From: Alphaproteobacteria bacterium | GTDB lineage: Bacteria > Pseudomonadota > Alphaproteobacteria > Micavibrionales > UBA1664 | DNA length: 6,483 nucleotides | Reading direction: 5' to 3' | Assembly: GCA_002401195.1 (NCBI GenBank) | Contig: NVSI01000004.1 | Span: forward strand, 623 to 7,105 | Shown here: in pieces, positions 5,007 through 6,483 of the stretch | Layout: every line of letters starts with the position of its first letter | Numbering within the stretch: the first letter of the stretch is position 1 | Notes under the pieces: model-generated | The model's input: the letters and a program-made list of their open reading frames with translations, nothing else | Told to the model about the DNA's origin: nothing | Database searches by the model: none | Program-made: the position numbers and the translations under genes

Positions 5007-5987
5007 ATGCAAGGAAATTATTCTTCACCTCGCAAAGTTAATCCTTATAATAATCCAGACATGAATCCTGCCCTTACAAAATTTCTTGCACCAACGAAGT
5101 GGAAGACCGTAGACATCACATGGTTTGATGCCGATTGGTCACCGCGTCAATATGCACGCCTAAGCAACGATAACGGTGATATCGCGATACTACTCGACTC
5201 ACCGCCAGACACATCCCCCGACTCCATGATTGGTCACGAAATCGGCGCATGGTCAAAAATAAACAAACATCTCCGCGCCCTTGGCCTCTATGCACCGCAC
5301 ATCTATGCTCAAGACCTTGAAAACGGATATATCCTTATGGAAGATTTTGGAACACGTGATTTGGTTGGATCGACCACGAATGCCTATATCGCCGCGACTG
5401 ATATTCTGATTACATTCCGTGATCACGAAAACGCCAAATCGATAGATCTTTTAGGTTATAAAGACACACATGTTTACAAAGCTCTGCGCTTTTACCCTCA
5501 ATACATATTGGGCACCCCTGACCTTGAAAAAAAATGGTTTGCCGCATGGGACGAAATTGAAAGCGCCCTGCCCCCTTGTCCTCAGATACTCACACATATT
5601 GATTTTAATGCATCCAACCTTATGTGGGTGAATGACCGCGTTGGAATTCTTGATTTTCAAGGCGCGTGCTTTGCTCCATTTGTCTATGACATGGTTAATT
5701 TATTGGATGATGCGCGCCGCACCATTCCGGGCGATATCAAACAATCATGCATTGACCATTATTGTGCCTCATTATCGCCATCAGACGTTGAGACATTCAA
5801 CGCATGGTACCCCGTGATTAAGGCGCAATTTCACGCCCGCGTTTTGGGACAAATTTTAAAATTAAAAACCGAAAGCGGACGCGATGATTTAATGCAGTTT
5901 TTCACCCCACTTCAGACATCTTTCGAAAAACAATTGCATGATCCCGCACTTGCCCCTATCTTGCGGTTAATTGAACAAGAAAGATAA
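5007..5987 (+). CDS. APH-fold phosphotransferase, AmgK-like (probable MurNAc/GlcNAc anomeric kinase)
   Basis: This cytoplasmic aminoglycoside-phosphotransferase/choline-kinase-fold protein has 326 residues. The catalytic loop HIDFNASN (197-204) gives base D199 and metal ligand N204, and GILDFQGA (213-220) gives metal ligand D216. The N-terminal [12 protein letters not shown] (41-52) followed by ILLDSPP (61-67), the ILMEDFG segment (109-115) and [13 protein letters not shown] after the DFQ match the AmgK family. AmgK uses ATP to phosphorylate the anomeric carbon of MurNAc/GlcNAc for recycling to UDP-MurNAc with MurU. MurU and TsaE, the usual partners, are not visible in this window. murA follows after 8 bp, supporting a cell-wall role over antibiotic resistance. 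The ATG at 5007 has AAGG six bases upstream. An alternative ATG at 5061 (residue 19) would give a more typical N-terminus but lacks a Shine-Dalgarno. The family is secure; the substrate is inferred. Confidence 0.87.
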   Translation: MQGNYSSPRKVNPYNNPDMNPALTKFLAPTKWKTVDITWFDADWSPRQYARLSNDNGDIAILLDSPPDTSPDSMIGHEIGAWSKINKHLRALGLYAPHIYAQDLENGYILMEDFGTRDLVGSTTNAYIAATDILITFRDHENAKSIDLLGYKDTHVYKALRFYPQYILGTPDLEKKWFAAWDEIESALPPCPQILTHIDFNASNLMWVNDRVGILDFQGACFAPFVYDMVNLLDDARRTIPGDIKQSCIDHYCASLSPSDVETFNAWYPVIKAQFHARVLGQILKLKTESGRDDLMQFFTPLQTSFEKQLHDPALAPILRLIEQER

Positions 5988-5995
5988 GAAAAATC

Positions 5996-6483
5996 ATGAG
6001 CGACATGGACATGGCCAATGACGGATTGGCAAAGATCAAAATTATTGGTGGAAACTCACTCAATGGTGACATCACAATCAGCGGGGCAAAAAATGCGGCG
6101 CTCCCTCTTATTTGCGCAGGACTTTTAACTGCAGAAGAATTGACACTGACAAATATCCCTATGCAATTGCGCGATATTTCAACACTGACCGAACTATTGG
6201 AATATGTTGGCGCCGAAGTCGTTCGCGACAATGAAAACTCAACATTAAAAATAAAAGCGATTGGCGGCGTTGATAAAACCATCGCGCCTTATGACCTTGT
6301 CCGCAAAATGAGGGCTTCCATCCTTGTTTTGGGCCCTCTTCTTGCGCGCCACGGCATCGCAAAAGTCTCCCTTCCTGGTGGATGTGCGATTGGATCACGC
6401 CCTGTTGACCTTCACCTCAATGGCCTAGAGAAAATGGGTGCAACAATCACGATCGAAGATGGATATGTTCATGCCTCGGCTCC
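5996..6483 (+). CDS. murA: UDP-N-acetylglucosamine 1-carboxyvinyltransferase (MurA), 3' end cut by the window
   Basis: MurA transfers enolpyruvate from PEP to UDP-GlcNAc, the first committed step of peptidoglycan synthesis in the cytoplasm and the target of fosfomycin. The 162 complete codons present are the N-terminal third to two-fifths of a protein usually near 420 residues. Visible features are [20 protein letters not shown] with K32-N33 (E. coli K22-N23), [38 protein letters not shown] with R106 (E. coli R91), and [15 protein letters not shown] with catalytic C130 (E. coli C115). The cysteine is present rather than the fosfomycin-insensitive aspartate. The start at 5996 gives about ten residues more than E. 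coli MurA; ATGs at codons 4 and 6 are alternatives, and no start has a strong Shine-Dalgarno. It lies 8 bp after the AmgK-like kinase and is almost certainly co-transcribed with it. Confidence 0.97.
   Translation, partial: MSDMDMANDGLAKIKIIGGNSLNGDITISGAKNAALPLICAGLLTAEELTLTNIPMQLRDISTLTELLEYVGAEVVRDNENSTLKIKAIGGVDKTIAPYDLVRKMRASILVLGPLLARHGIAKVSLPGGCAIGSRPVDLHLNGLEKMGATITIEDGYVHASA

Noticed and set aside
1028..5987. None of the eight complete stop codons is TGA (seven TAA, one TAG), raising the thought of a TGA-recoded genome.
   Set aside because: All tryptophans I checked use TGG, no in-frame TGA is needed to keep any gene open, and eight stops are too few. Chance and AT bias are enough.
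5007..5987. Reading the phosphotransferase as an aminoglycoside-resistance gene.
   Set aside because: The GILDFQGA and N-terminal [12 protein letters not shown] patterns and the murA linkage fit the AmgK sugar-kinase group better than drug-modifying APH enzymes.
1..6483. Searched for CRISPR repeats, tRNA or rRNA genes, insertion sequences, phage genes, toxin-antitoxin pairs and defence genes.
   Set aside because: No repeated spacers, cloverleaf-like sequence, transposase motif or recognisable defence domain was seen by reading.

Overview
The window looks like ordinary chromosomal DNA from an alphaproteobacterium of moderate to low GC (hand counts give about 45% in the conserved genes). The main clue is the minus-strand run infA-maf-rng (IF-1, Maf, RNase E/G-family nuclease) close to murA, a gene neighbourhood characteristic of Alphaproteobacteria. 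The IF-1 sequence also reads like alphaproteobacterial IF-1. The exact lineage cannot be named from this window.

Layout, left to right. (1) Plus strand, 2-1559: the nearly complete 3' part of GMP reductase (guaC), followed after 19 bp by an unrecognised 169-residue protein with a very basic tail. (2) 1564-1608: a hairpin that can serve as a convergent terminator and overlaps the last codons of the next gene. (3) Minus strand, 1570-2070: an AT-richer orphan gene of 166 residues with its own Shine-Dalgarno site and a good predicted promoter. (4) Minus strand, 2149-4171: the compact infA-maf-rng operon. infA starts at TTG, maf starts at GTG inside the end of infA, and rng follows maf by 6 bp. 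A promoter containing a 12-bp palindrome lies upstream of infA. (5) Minus strand, 4252-4977: an unrecognised 241-residue protein. (6) A 29-bp divergent gap with a centred inverted repeat. (7) Plus strand, 5007-6483: an AmgK-like sugar kinase followed after 8 bp by murA, which runs off the right edge.

Functionally the window combines purine salvage (guaC), translation and RNA processing (infA, rng), nucleotide-pool cleaning (maf) and entry into peptidoglycan synthesis (AmgK-like kinase plus murA). Putting a cell-wall recycling kinase directly ahead of murA suggests shared control of the de novo and recycling routes to UDP-MurNAc. There is no sign of a mobile element, CRISPR array, tRNA, rRNA or phage gene, and I see no convincing undescribed multi-gene system. 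The points most worth a second look are the unusual infA translation start with its overlapping short ORF, the RNase E/G protein that ends before the zinc-link, the kinase-murA pairing, and three unrecognised proteins. No stretch longer than about 85 bases lacks a gene.
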